Of a DNA stretch of 46,254 nt, positions 20,050 through 30,359 are shown piece by piece. Numbering within the stretch: position 1 is the first letter of the stretch; every line of letters begins with the position of its first letter. The notes below the pieces were generated by a model. That model was not told the DNA's origin, did not search any database, and saw only the letters and a list, made by a program, of their open reading frames with translations. The translations under genes were made by a program, and so were the position numbers. Where the stretch lies: the NCBI RefSeq assembly GCF_000485595.1, contig NW_014577409.1:171975-218228 (forward strand), written 5' to 3'. The stretch comes from Priapulus caudatus (taxonomy: Eukaryota > Priapulida > Priapulimorpha > Priapulimorphida > Priapulidae).

Positions 20050-20054
20050 TAGTG
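20050..20054. repeat. Left target-site duplication (TAGTG) of Academ-type element
   Basis: TAGTG at 20050-20054 is repeated at 24274-24278 just outside the right terminal inverted repeat. It could be a 4-bp AGTG duplication if one base belongs to the terminus. Confidence 0.6.
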
Positions 20055-20229
20055 TAGTAGTAGAGGTTCTACGGACATGGGGTGTTCACTTTTTGATAAA
20101 AGCATCAAATTTGGTACACGTGTGCTCTGACATATTCTAAACATGATAGGAGGTGGACCCCAACGTAATTTGCCGTTTAAGGGTGCGTGGCACTTAATAT
20201 TTAAAATGGCCGTCATGAAATATAAAAAA

Positions 20230-20640
20230 TGGCATATATCCACATCTAATTAACATTTGTGAGTGATTTTAAATGTTTGATTATATTTTTTGGACACAAG
20301 AAATCAATTAAGATCAAAGTAACACAAAATTTGTCGTTTTAAAGGGCGTGGCACCATATTTTCAAAATGGCCGCCATGAGATATCATAACAGCATACATT
20401 CACTCCTAATTAACATTTTTGAGTGATTTTATATACTTGACCATGGTTTTTAGACACAATGAATCAATTAAGATCAACTTAAAAATAAAGTCTCCCATTT
20501 GAGGGGGTGTGGCAATTTATTTTCAAAATTGCCGTCATGAAATATAAAATTAACATTTTTGAGTGATTGTAAATGCGAGACTATACGTTTTTAGTCGTAA
20601 AGAATCACTTAATATCTAATTAATATAATTAAAGGATAAC
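20230..20640. repeat. Tandem units within left terminal inverted repeat
   Basis: AACATTTTTGAGTGATTTTA-like phrases recur at about 20255, 20415 and 20555. Each is followed by AATCAATTAAGATCAA and a GGGCGTGGCA-TTTTCAAAATGGCCGCCATGA block. Spacing is 140-160 bp. The right inverted repeat shows the reverse-complement copies near 23716 and 23881 and a degraded third. Confidence 0.85.
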
Positions 20641-21223
20641 TCATTTGCATATATGCAAAATGCCTATTGTTTTGTTTCAAAAATAGAACAGCTTCTATTA
20701 TAAGTAATCAATAAAAAACATTACAATACATTACAACAATACATGGCTTCTCTTGCCATCTGAACAATACAGGTGCTCAAAACTAAACATGTATAATATT
20801 TTGCAGATGTCCAGTTATTTTGAAACTCATCACCACAGAAACAAATCTCATGTACTCAGTTAAAATGATACAGTGGCTTGTTTCAAATCTTCGGTAATGC
20901 ATGACAATAACTGCCTGTAGATAATTTGTCCAGGAGTTGTAATTCCTTTGATTGCGATCGAAAATTGCCACTTGAAAAGCTCAGATGCGAGAAACACACT
21001 ATTGTAATAGGTTGTGATTTACAAAAATAAAGACGTTATTGTAATTTGTATTTCCACTGTTAAGGTCCGAATGTAATTGAACAACTCAATAGTTCTTTCA
21101 TGAATAACAAATTACAGAATCGAATTCTTTGTAATTTAATGCTGAAATTTACCAAAGATTTGAAACCAGCCATTGTTTACAGTCATGTTTTATCTATTGT
21201 TGTATTCATTATGATCAGATATT

Positions 21224-23682
21224 TTATTCTGTGCAGCCTCCTTGACAAACACACAGTTTAGTGCAGCTGAGGTTGTTGCTCTTGCATTCGCACCGAGCCC
21301 TGCATGTGAATAAGCTCACGACATGCCTTTGATGCCTCTGGTAGTGCTGTCAAGTATGGTTGCCACCTCCGTTCTATTAACATCCATCCCCATTCTTTTG
21401 GACTAGGAAGCACAGGGTTAAGCGTCAGTGTCTGCCCCCATACGTGTCCACCTTGATATGTGGCTCGTTTACAGTGTTACAACAAAGCTGCCGTCGTCGG
21501 AGGGATGTTTTCCATGGATCCGGAGCCCTGTGAAAACAGGTGTTTCCTGGCTTCATTCACACTCTCTAGCCCACATGTTCTGCTGTACAACAATACAACG
21601 AATCTCTGGATCGTTTTCAAATTAGGTAACTGAAGTTGAGCTGGTGCTGCTGCAAGTTTCAAAAGGGAGTCTGTAAGTGGCTCAAACATTTTCCATACGT
21701 CCCAGCATGTTTTCTTTCCACGTCCTGTAAAGGATGAAGTAGTGTCACACCCTGTCAGGCTATGGAAGAGTGGCAGAGCTGCTGCTTTTTGCTGCCCAAG
21801 ATTTGAGGCAATTATGTGGGCCCCAATGTATCTAAATCTCTTTCCAGTACCAAAACCGACCCATAATTCTGAAATATCCAGTGTTTGTACTATGGAAACA
21901 GCAAGTACTACCACATCAGTGTCCACTGTTCGAATGCCAACTTTCCTGTATCCTTGGGCTACACAATCAGCTACATGTACCATTAACCGGGTATCAGCCT
22001 CCTTATGGGTACATGGCTCTAGTTTGGTTGTGTCATTATCGGCACGTGTGCATTTGACACTGGTATCAAAAGTTGACACTAGCTCTTTACCATCGGGTGG
22101 CGTTTCCTTTCCGATATGATAAGCCAAGAAGTTGAACTGTTCCTCTTTGTTGGAGTCAACCTGAAGAAATGACGACCAGTTTCTTGGAAGTGGCGTTGTT
22201 CCCATAACCTGTCTACGTTGCCCCGTACCTCTGCATTATCGAGTGCTTTGCTTGAGGCTGTTCTTGATATATCGATCCCATACTATGTCCAACCTGTTGA
22301 CTTTCTGCAGACGTCTGATATAGGGCATGAACACACACACTGCGTAGTCATTGAAATTGGTCCTGACATCTTTAGGTGGTAGCATATGTACGATGGCAGC
22401 ACCGTCCAATACTTCAGCTTCCACAACCGGGTCGCAATCAGGAACTACTTTGTCTGGTTTTGTTGTCTGTAGGCATCCCACAAGATCTGATTTTGTGCCG
22501 TGTCGCAAACTTCCCATGTTTGATAGTGATGGGGGACAGGTCTGGTTTTCATAGGCAAAGAACTCGGTGAGATTACCGCTACGTGACTGGCATGAGATAT
22601 ACAGTCGGGAGAACAAAGTACAGTTTGTCTTCAGTGAGGCTACTTGATGCTGACTTCTGCTCTGGACATTTTTTGGCGGTGTCCCAAAAATCACAAACTT
22701 GTTCTTAGGTATTGTGTCTGTCAGCGGTTTCTCACACTAAACAAGTCTCTCTTGTACAAATGTATCATACTGTGTTTGTCCACTTTGTTCTACTGTTTTC
22801 AGGGTCGACACTACTGAGTTGTCCATCACTATCTTTTTGTCAAGGGTGACAAGATTTTCTCCATCATTATGAAATGGGTTGCCGAGGTCACGTACAACTT
22901 CAATGAACTCACTCACATCTTTCTTAAATTCTGCCTGCACACCTATTGACTGTTCATGATGTTTTTCACATTGCTTATCATTGTTCATCAAACTCATTTA
23001 CAAGCCTTGCAATTTCACCACCTGCAATCATCCACCTGAGAAGAGCCGCAGGATTTTCGGTCAGCCCCACGGCCCCTCCGTCTCCCTTTATGACCTCATT
23101 CAACTGTTCATGATTCTGATCCAGAGCCATTCATGAGAAGGTACGTGTGGTCTTTTGCACTGTGAAGTGGCCTTGTCTGAACTGACGGTAAACACTTGGA
23201 TGTGTGTCCTTCAGCTGGATCATGTCTCTGATATGGACTGCCACCCATCTTGCGTAGTCTGTACGATCCATGGCAAAAAACCATGGGGCGAGCTTTCCGA
23301 GAGTCTCTACATACAGATGGAAGTTGCCTTCTCTTAACGATCTAATAAACTCCATGACGAGGAGCTCGAGAGAGATCGTCATACTCCAGTACAGGAACTC
23401 TGGGTGCGCTTCTGACTGTGATTTGCACCATTCATCAAATGTTGGCGGTAGATCATCACCAGGATGCATTTCAAGATGCTGTTGGTATGCATCTCTCTGT
23501 AGGACACTCAGACTAGCAGCCGTTACTTGGTGTGCCCATCTTGTCCTTGTTACATGGCCACCTTCTAGCATGGATTTGGCCCTACCTGACGTTGTGATGT
23601 TTGCTTGTATCAAAGCACTTGACCACCCACTTCCTTCAAGCCAATCACCTAGCAGATGAAACAAAGCCATCTCGATGTGCAA
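21224..23682 (-). pseudogene. Academ-like transposon protein with XPG-like nuclease and Cys-rich end
   Basis: Reading down the minus strand: 23682-23131 has HVTRTRWAHQVTAASL, LREGNFHLYVETLGKLAPWF and DYARWVAVHIRDM, then GDGGAVGLTENPAAL near 23060. 22997-22737 has EKHHEQSIGVQAEFKKDV and DLGNPF. 22694-22236 has LDGAAIVHMLPP and VWDRYIKNSLKQSTR. 22205-21477 has HKEADTRLMVH, RTVDTDVVVLAV and LTGCDTTSSFTGRGKK, a pattern like the acidic centre and helix-turn of XPG/FEN1 nucleases. The end, 21480-21224, has LPSPKEWGWM and a Cys-rich cluster (CRARCECK..CTKLCVCQGGC) before a TAA. Domain order and Cys cluster fit my recollection of Academ transposases. Frames are broken near 23120, 22730 and 22220, so it is inactive. 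The N-terminus is missing. Confidence 0.75.
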
Positions 23683-23689
23683 GCCTCCT

Positions 23690-24273
23690 AATTAAGTTAA
23701 ATTTAATTTTAATTACAATCACTCAAAAATATTATTTAGAATTGCAAATACGCCCAAGCATATGTATTTTTGCATTTCATGGCGGCCATTTTGAAAATAT
23801 GCAAATGAGGTAATTATGAAATGACATTAAATGTTAGCTTAATCGGTTGCTCATGTCCCATAACCATAACTTAGCACTTACAATCACTCAAAAATATTAT
23901 TAAGAATTGAAAATCCACCCAATCATATGTATTTTTGCATTTCACGGCAGCCATTTTGAAAATATGCAAATGAGAAACATCTTATCATATTTAAATATAA
24001 CCTTAATTATTTCCTCGTGTCTAAAAACCACAGTCGAGAAAATAAATTCATTAAAATGTTAATTAGAAGTGTTGATATGTCTTAAGAAATGTATTTTGAA
24101 ATTTCATGGCGGCCATTTTGAAAATTCGATGCCACGCCCACTTTAAAGGCCGATTTCGTTCGGGTCCACCTCTAATTCGGTTAAGCACCTATCAAAGTAC
24201 ATGTGTGCCAAATTTGGTGCTTTTATCAAAAAGTGAACACTTTACCTCTTTTGGGAGCTTAGAACCTCTACTA
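23690..24273. repeat. Right terminal inverted repeat of Academ-type element
   Basis: Reverse-complement partner of 20055-20640. It holds repeated CAATCACTCAAAAATATT and CATTTCATGGCGGCCATTTT phrases and ends ACCTCTACTA before the TAGTG duplication. Confidence 0.85.
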
Positions 24274-24289
24274 TAGTGATAAAGCTTTT

Positions 24290-24383
24290 AGGTTCCATGT
24301 TTGCCTTTGACAATATAATAATATATCTATCGCGATGATATATTTCAAACAATTGCAATACTGATATATCGTGACAGCCCTAT
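24290..24383. mobile_element. hAT-like terminus
   Basis: Reverse complemented, the stretch starts TAGGGCTGTCACGATATATC and continues with ATATATCGCGATAG-type alternation, the well-known style of hAT MITE ends (AGGGCTGT-ACGAT). A related AGGGCTGTAACGATCGATAC occurs at 33451. No partner terminus or target duplication was matched. Confidence 0.45.
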
Positions 24384-24545
24384 TACATATACCTTGTCAT
24401 CAGATTTTTTTTTCTCTGTACTTCTATTATCGTGTTGTTTGTGCATAACGAGGTGTATAGAGTAGATTATCTATTAAGTTTTTTGCACAGTTACCTAAGT
24501 TTTGAATGAAAAACAAAGAGTCAATCATAGTCTCTGGTTTACTCA

Positions 24546-24741
24546 CATATTGATTCCTGAGTGGGTTCTTCATGGATGGAACCCACACTACAGTCGGTGG
24601 GACATGTCTCCCCAGTACATCCACCCGCCATGTTCCAAGTGTTTGCAAGTGCATGGTCAGCACCACACGAAAAGAACATCGATGGCCAGTTTTGGCCTTC
24701 TCATTGTCTTTAAGGCATCCTGTGAAATAATATGTTACACA
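24546..24741 (-). CDS. Isolated open exon-like segment, unrecognised
   Basis: A TTTCACAG acceptor near 24733 and a GTGAGT donor near 24546 bracket an open frame containing HRCSFRVVLTMHLQTLG, WRVDVLGRHVPPTVVWVPSM and NPLRNQY. No family recognised. It could be a 3' exon of the transposase relic that ends upstream at about 25025, or an unrelated host exon. Confidence 0.25.
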
Positions 24742-26802
24742 CATTCAAACAATAGATCTATAAATCTAATTCAAATGTAAATAATTTTCTTTTAGGCCAA
24801 AAAAATAGGTGTGTTTCCTATTGCATCGAAAACAAAAGTAGGGTAGGTAGGTAGGGATTTTTTTTTAATACAATTCTACAGGTGTTTGCTAATTCGACAT
24901 CTTGCAGGTTATAAATAGGATTCCTCGTTTGTATTCTGTTTTAATATTGAATATGTATGTATACCTTGTGCTTTAACTTTAATACATGTATATAATTACA
25001 TATTTTGCTTTATTTTGGCTGTCAAGCCTCAACAATCGACCACGGTATAATCGCATCTAGGCCGCTCCAGAGAAACGTTCTGCAAACCAATGTTAAGAAT
25101 GCTCATGACCCTTTCTGCAGGGTTGACAAAGCTGTGACCCGGTACACACCTGTCATGGATCCACATGTCGGAATTTAATTATCTAAACAAGCAAATGGCA
25201 GCACATTCACAGTCTCAAGCGTGTTTCTTTGGTCAGTTCCTCCATCGATTAACTTGACCTACACCGGAGGCGGGGAGGTTTCTCCTTGGCATAGAAGTTT
25301 TGACAGTACTGCGGCATGACGAAACGGCGATGCTGTCTGGTAAACTGAATCGTTGATGACAGTTGTGACTTGACTGAGTCTGCCTGGCTTCCCATATGGG
25401 ACTTTCGCTTTGTCATCACAAAAGAGTAGGGCACACTTGTCACCCAGCTCAATGGCTCGCTGTTTCAGATATTGAAACTGGGCATTGCAGAAGTGGTCAT
25501 CTGGATGTGTAAGACGGAGTTGGCAACGTTGAATTTTGTATTGTACTTCAATCTTGGAAGTGAAGTTGAGGGCAACTTTTGCATACGGATTTCTTGGCGC
25601 AAACTTCAGACGTACTAGACTCTTGGAAGGGACAGGAGTTCCATCTGGACAGGTTTGACTTGCTTTCTCTATCATTTCTTCCAACGAGACAAATTCAGAT
25701 AGATGGGCCAAGCCATGGCGACGGTCATCTGCAGCTGCGACGTTGTCAATAATACCTGCCAGCACACCAAAAAAGGTGTCGTACGTGTTGCTTGGACGAC
25801 CTGGATTTAATCATGTCTTTAATCAGGCCGGTTTGTCCCAGGAAGATCAGACGTATATGCGCCTGTGTAGCCGGATGTGCACAGACGGAGGCATCCAATG
25901 TGAGCTCTTTGTAAATTGTGTCTGCAAGTGAGGGCAAGATGCATGCAACGTTTTTGAGTTTATCATTGAACAATCGCTTCTGGGTTCTACTGTGGAACTC
26001 TTTCAAGTTTGGCCTCATTTTCTGGAGCAGACAGGCGCTTTCAGTCAGAAGTTCCGGTTCACTTCTGTTTTTCCGCAATTGTTGTTATACTTGAGCCCCC
26101 TGCACTGAATCTAATGACATCTACTGGGACTGAAAGCTGCAGCTGCTGGAAATAGCGGTAGCGTACGTTATTTGTTTTAAAATGTTTCTCTATGTGGACA
26201 AGCCCAGCAGACTTGACAGCCTGGTCAATCTTGGCATATCGCTCCTTAACATGAAAGCCAAAGGGAGTGGGCCTTCTATGTTCAAGAGTTGCATATTTGT
26301 CAATTGTCCGCACTGGATGGGCAAGACTTTGATTCTTCAGGGAAACCGTGTTTTGAGTTTCCAAATGATCTTTGTATGCGCTGAAGCAATCTGCTAGCTG
26401 TTTAATTTCGGTTCCTGCTTGTTGCCACTTCGCAGAGCTATTCATTACTGGTTTCACTAACAAACCGAATAGAGCTTGGCAATGACTATGTAACTCGACA
26501 CATTTCAGTGGTTCAGATTTCATTTTCTTGCGTTTGTCGTTATTGTAGCCATCGTAGTCATGAAATGCTGCTGGAATAGGCAGGACACTGGACTTTCTCA
26601 TCGCTGCATCATTTATGGTACTGTGGTGATTGGTGATATACCACAAGGCACTGCAAAGGACCTGAAACACAGAATAGCACCATTGTATTTAATAAATGTA
26701 TATTTTAATATAGCTATAATACATGTATATTTAAAATGAATAGTGAAGTGGCTTAAATTTATTCTTGACTTTTTTATGTTACCAACTCAGATATACATCA
26801 AA

Positions 26803-27603
26803 TCAAGAGCTAATAATACCTAGAGTGTACAACGGAAAAACGGGAAAATAGTGCTATTTCACGACTACATTATTCTACTTTGCCTGCGAGTCTAGAATAA
26901 CTTTCATGGTATTGCATTAAGCAGAATTCCTTGCTCTCTACAAACAAGACCAACCGCTTGTCAATACGATACTCCTAGGCTGAGATATCGGCTCCTAAAC
27001 CTCCCCTCCCACATCCCTAACGCCGCCTCGAATCCACATCAGTTAGCATCCTACACGCGGGTAAGCATTTTGGCTATCGGTTTCCGTCACCACTTGGAGC
27101 GCTGATAATTGATGTCATATGCCCAAATTTTGGTACTGTTACTACACGTGAGTAACTGAGCTGCGTTGGTAAAAACTTGATGGAGGCCGGCTCCATCATG
27201 ACGGGCATTAGCCGTGCTAGGAAAGATAATGGAAGATAAGGGCATAGGCGATGCCCCCGAATGTCACCTATGATAACCGAAGCACCGTCCATTCATAAAT
27301 TTATCGGCGGAAAACCGAACTTTCACGAAGCAACGCTTAGCCGCGTGTAGGTTGCTGACTGAAGTGGGATTCGAGCGGCGTAGGGATGTGGAGGGGAGGT
27401 TTTAGGAGGGCTCGATATGCTCGGCGCTGAGGAGTATCGTATTGATAAGCGATTTGTCTTGTTTAGAGAGCAAAGATTTCTGGCTTAATGCACATACCAT
27501 TGAAATTATTCTAGACTCGCAGGCAAAGTAGAATAATGTTGTCGTGAAATAGCACTATTTTCCCGTTTTTCCGTTGTACACTCTAGGTATTATTAGCTCT
27601 TGA
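26803..27603. mobile_element. 801-bp foldback element with TCAAA target duplication
   Basis: Both ends read TCAAGAGCTAATAATACCTA inward. The inverted arms extend for about 250 bp each with roughly 90% match by eye (26803-27055 and 27330-27603), with a unique centre of about 270 bp. TCAAA flanks both sides (26798-26802 and 27604-27608). No protein is encoded. It lies within an intron or gap of the DDE transposase relic, so it arrived after it. Confidence 0.88.
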
Positions 27604-27848
27604 TCAAATGACACACAAATACTGTATTTGTCAGAATTATATTTGTATATAAAATATATTTTTTCTATCATGACGAATAAATTTGTATCATATTTAATAT
27701 GAAGTGATATTGAAACTACATGTCATTGATGTCAACCCAAAAATGTGTTTTTCTCATTCCACTCGATATGTATATTATACCATACAATGACATATGTTTG
27801 TATTTTATACTCAATAAATACAGCAATATTTAAAAATATTTAATATAT

Positions 27849-27886
27849 ACAGTCCGACCTCCTTTATCCGGCCACGTCGTGGCTGT
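27849..27886. mobile_element. pogo/Tigger-like terminal sequence
   Basis: ACAGTCCGACCTCCTTTATC followed by CGGCCACG matches the general form of pogo-type ends (CAGT, pyrimidine-rich stretch, TTATCCGGCC). A close relative, with CCTTTACCCGGCC, lies at 33188-33220. Only one end is seen here, joined to transposase-relic DNA. Confidence 0.5.
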
Positions 27887-29119
27887 TTTACCATCTGGTT
27901 TGCTCAATTTTGGGATGTCACAAAGCGACATGCTGCTTTCTGGTATTGGATAATACGACCCTGGATGGGTGAAGTAGTGAGCGGCCCATTTTACCATACG
28001 TTTCACAGACTCGTGATGAATACGGACAAAATCTCTGGCATACTTGTTTGCAGCTTTGTTGGCAGCCCATGTTTTAAGTGACTCACAGCATGCAAGTTTT
28101 CCACCATAACTGTCAAACAAGAACAAAAGTTAGGACTGAAGGTTGGTTGCGTGGAAGCCAGTGTCTGCATTAGTTTTGATACTGACCTGGCCATGATGTC
28201 CACAGACTTCATGGTTCTGGATGATACAGAGCCCTCTGGTCTATTAGGTTGCTTCTTGAGCGCATACTTATCCTGGATAGCTGAGGCTGTACTCTGTAGA
28301 AATCGGCTGCCTTTTGTGACCATCTCAGCACATTGTTCAGCTGAGTACTGAACTGGTGTTTCCTGGTGTTTCTACAGAGAAGGATTTGTACAGCATCTGT
28401 AGATTTTCAAGGAACTCAATTGCTTTATTCAATGGCACAATACGCTTCACAGCTCCAAACTGGGCATCAGTGACATATATGTTGCTGTTTTCTATCAATT
28501 CCTATCAGCTGGCCAAATGAAGCAAAGGATGAGGATCCCCTGCTATCTCCTTCCAAACCACTGCCCGCAAGCACTGAGATAGTCTCATTTGTCGTAGCTG
28601 ACTTTACTTGATGAGATCATGTGTCTGTAAATACAATGCAGTCTTTCCAAGGAGCAACACCATACACTTTTTTTGCACTGTAGACTTGCATTTTTAACAA
28701 GATGGGTTGTTTGCAAACTTGAGAGATCTAGGGACACAACACCACCCCATCTGCTCTCTGGCCTTTGTATGAAGCATACAGGTGACCGACATTGTAGCAT
28801 ATATCTACCACCTCTTGGCATGACAGGACATAGTCTAGCAAATGTTGAACAGTACCAAGTAGGTCCCATTGGCCCCTTTGGACGCGACAGATAGCTTCAG
28901 ACCCAACTCCGAAACATTCGCGCCAAGACCCGACACCGACGAGTCGATACCGCAATAACCCCTCACAAATCTTTGAAACTTGTTCATCTCCCGAAAAGTG
29001 GCGATATCTGTCACAACATTTGTTTTCTCCTTCTCCACAACCAGTGATTCCGTGTCGCAATATATTACAATCGTCTTAATCGTAACATCTGTCTTGCCTT
29101 CGTCCTTACCCGCCATTTC

Positions 29120-29870
29120 TTCGTAAACATAGCCTAGACTGGATTTTGACTGACAGTTCCTATCACATTGAGTAAGCGAGGAGCAGGGACAGTCGACGAT
29201 GCACTAGTCTAAATTAGTCTATATCTTGTAGACGCTTGTATGATGTATTGGATTTGTCGCCTACATGTACAAGCCTGTATATGACGCAGTCATACACACA
29301 ATATTCGGGGGTTGTATCAAACTCTATCAAGACAATTACGCACACATTAATTACGGTACAGTAAATCAAGTATTAAAAATATTAGCGCAGAAATTGAAAT
29401 CCCGACGAATTGACACAATTTTCCCAGATCCCAGACAATTTTAGAGGGTCTTTCCCACGTCCCGATGGACTTCTGTTCCCGAATCACGCCAATCCCGCGA
29501 CCTGAAAATACCCGTTCCCCCTTTAATAACCCTGCTGTGCTAACGTTTTTTTCAGAAAATAGCTTGTTTTTGTATACCTGTAATAAATAAGCTAATAAAG
29601 TATATTTACTGACCTTATATCACTGTAATTTGGTTGTAGACACTCTTATACCCAGTAAATCTTCCTAGAATGGTAGAGGGTATAACATTCTGCCTCATGT
29701 AAGGGTATTTTACACTGTTCGCATATGTATCGGGTCTCGCAGCGTAATCCCTTTTTAGAGCATACTCTGCACACCCGGGTTGGTCTCTGCTTTTATGGAA
29801 TGGCTGGGATGGTAATCAGTTTATGCTTAGCTATTCCACGAACTAGCCTCGTAGGTGGATCAATGGTAGG
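29120..29870. other. Spacer without supported gene
   Basis: Intergenic-looking sequence upstream of the ATG at 29116. No TATA box or coding frame that can be supported. ORFs near 29725 overlap the start of a repeat. Confidence 0.4.
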
Positions 29871-29873
29871 TGG

Positions 29874-30240
29874 TCCAGAGAGACCGGGTACAAGATGGCG
29901 TTGCGCAAAAGATGCGTTGTTCCCCGACCACCGAGAGCAGTTATGCCGTCACTTCCGCGGGACTGGGCGCACGTGACCGCGGGGTGTTGTATATAGCATC
30001 TCGCGCTGCCCGCTATACGAATTCGCGCGCCGAAAGAGGGCGGGCGCGCGAATTCGTATAGCGGGCAGCGTAACATTGCACAGCTTTCGTCAGACGTACA
30101 CCGGCTTGACTACGACGGCCTTGGGGGGAGGGGCAGCAGGGGCCAGTATACGTAGGATTAGCTACGTGTAAATACTGGCACGGCCGCGCCAGCACGTGCT
30201 CGCACGACGTGCCGTCGCCACGGGCAGCGCGGGGTCAGGA
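29874..30240. repeat. GC-rich interspersed repeat, copy 1
   Basis: This stretch shares long phrases with 44188-44996: AAAGATGCGTTGTTCCCCGA, CGCGGGACTGGGCG, a central hairpin, and ATTAGCTACGTGT followed by a CACGCCAGCA-GTGCTCGCACG stretch. It is much richer in GC and CpG than its surroundings. No protein is recognised; ORFs across both copies are not conserved between them. It is probably a non-autonomous transposon or LTR. Confidence 0.7.
30004..30070. repeat. Perfect 28-bp inverted repeat (hairpin)
   Basis: The left arm 30004-30031 (starting CGCTGCCCGCTATACGAATT) and right arm 30043-30070 are exact reverse complements, separated by an 11-base GA-rich loop. The second copy of the repeat has the same hairpin in a decayed form near 44320-44392. 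Confidence 0.95.
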
Positions 30241-30359
30241 GGTTGGTAAAAACATGCCACGTACGCAGCCAGGGGCGCCGCGGCGGCGGCGGTTTTGGAG
30301 ATAGCATCTAGACTGCGCCAGCCCACCTGGAGCGCCGTACGCATCTTTGTTAAAACCAC

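Larger units (their letters stand above)
20055..24273. mobile_element. Academ-type DNA transposon, 4.2 kb
   Basis: Outer ends are TAGTAG...AGAGGTTCTA on the left and the reverse complement CCTCTACTA on the right. Terminal inverted repeats run for about 600 bp (20055-20640 and 23690-24273) and contain matching phrases such as TCACTTTTTGATAAAAGCAT/ATGCTTTTATCAAAAAGTGA-type pairs and GGTGGACCC. The interior carries one long minus-strand transposon ORF relic (21224-23682). The element lacks the N-terminal part of the protein, so it is an internally deleted or decayed copy. Confidence 0.8.
25025..29116 (-). pseudogene. Multi-exon DDE transposase pseudogene, unassigned superfamily
   Basis: Pieces run in consistent order on the minus strand. 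29116 opens with MAGKDEGKTDVTIK, an ATG in a GAAATGG context. Near 28860 the coding frame is LLGTVQHLLDYVLSCQEVVD. 28480-28390 has NSNIYVTDAQFGAVKRIVPL. 28340-28190 has SRFLQSTASAIQDKYALK. A TTTGACAG acceptor then introduces VMVENLHAVSHLKHG and, after a frameshift, SVKRMVKWAAHYFTHPGS (to about 27890). After an intron holding a foldback element, a TTTCAG acceptor near 26650 starts VLCSALWYITNHHST. 25765-25259 has ALLFCDDKAKVPYGKPG (likely first catalytic Asp). Downstream come KLIDGGTDQRNT (second Asp, near 25245) and GHSFVNPAERVMSILNIG (Glu, near 25110). I recognise this DDE arrangement from uncharacterised coral, hydra and mollusc proteins but cannot name the superfamily. Several frameshifts and stops make it inactive. 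Confidence 0.65.

Noticed and set aside
20230..20640. Regularly spaced repeats considered as an array of regulatory sites
   Set aside because: They have reverse-complement partners at 23690-24273 and are the terminal repeats of one transposon.
27074..27292. 72-residue minus ORF in the centre of the foldback element
   Set aside because: No family resemblance, no splice context, and short enough to be chance.
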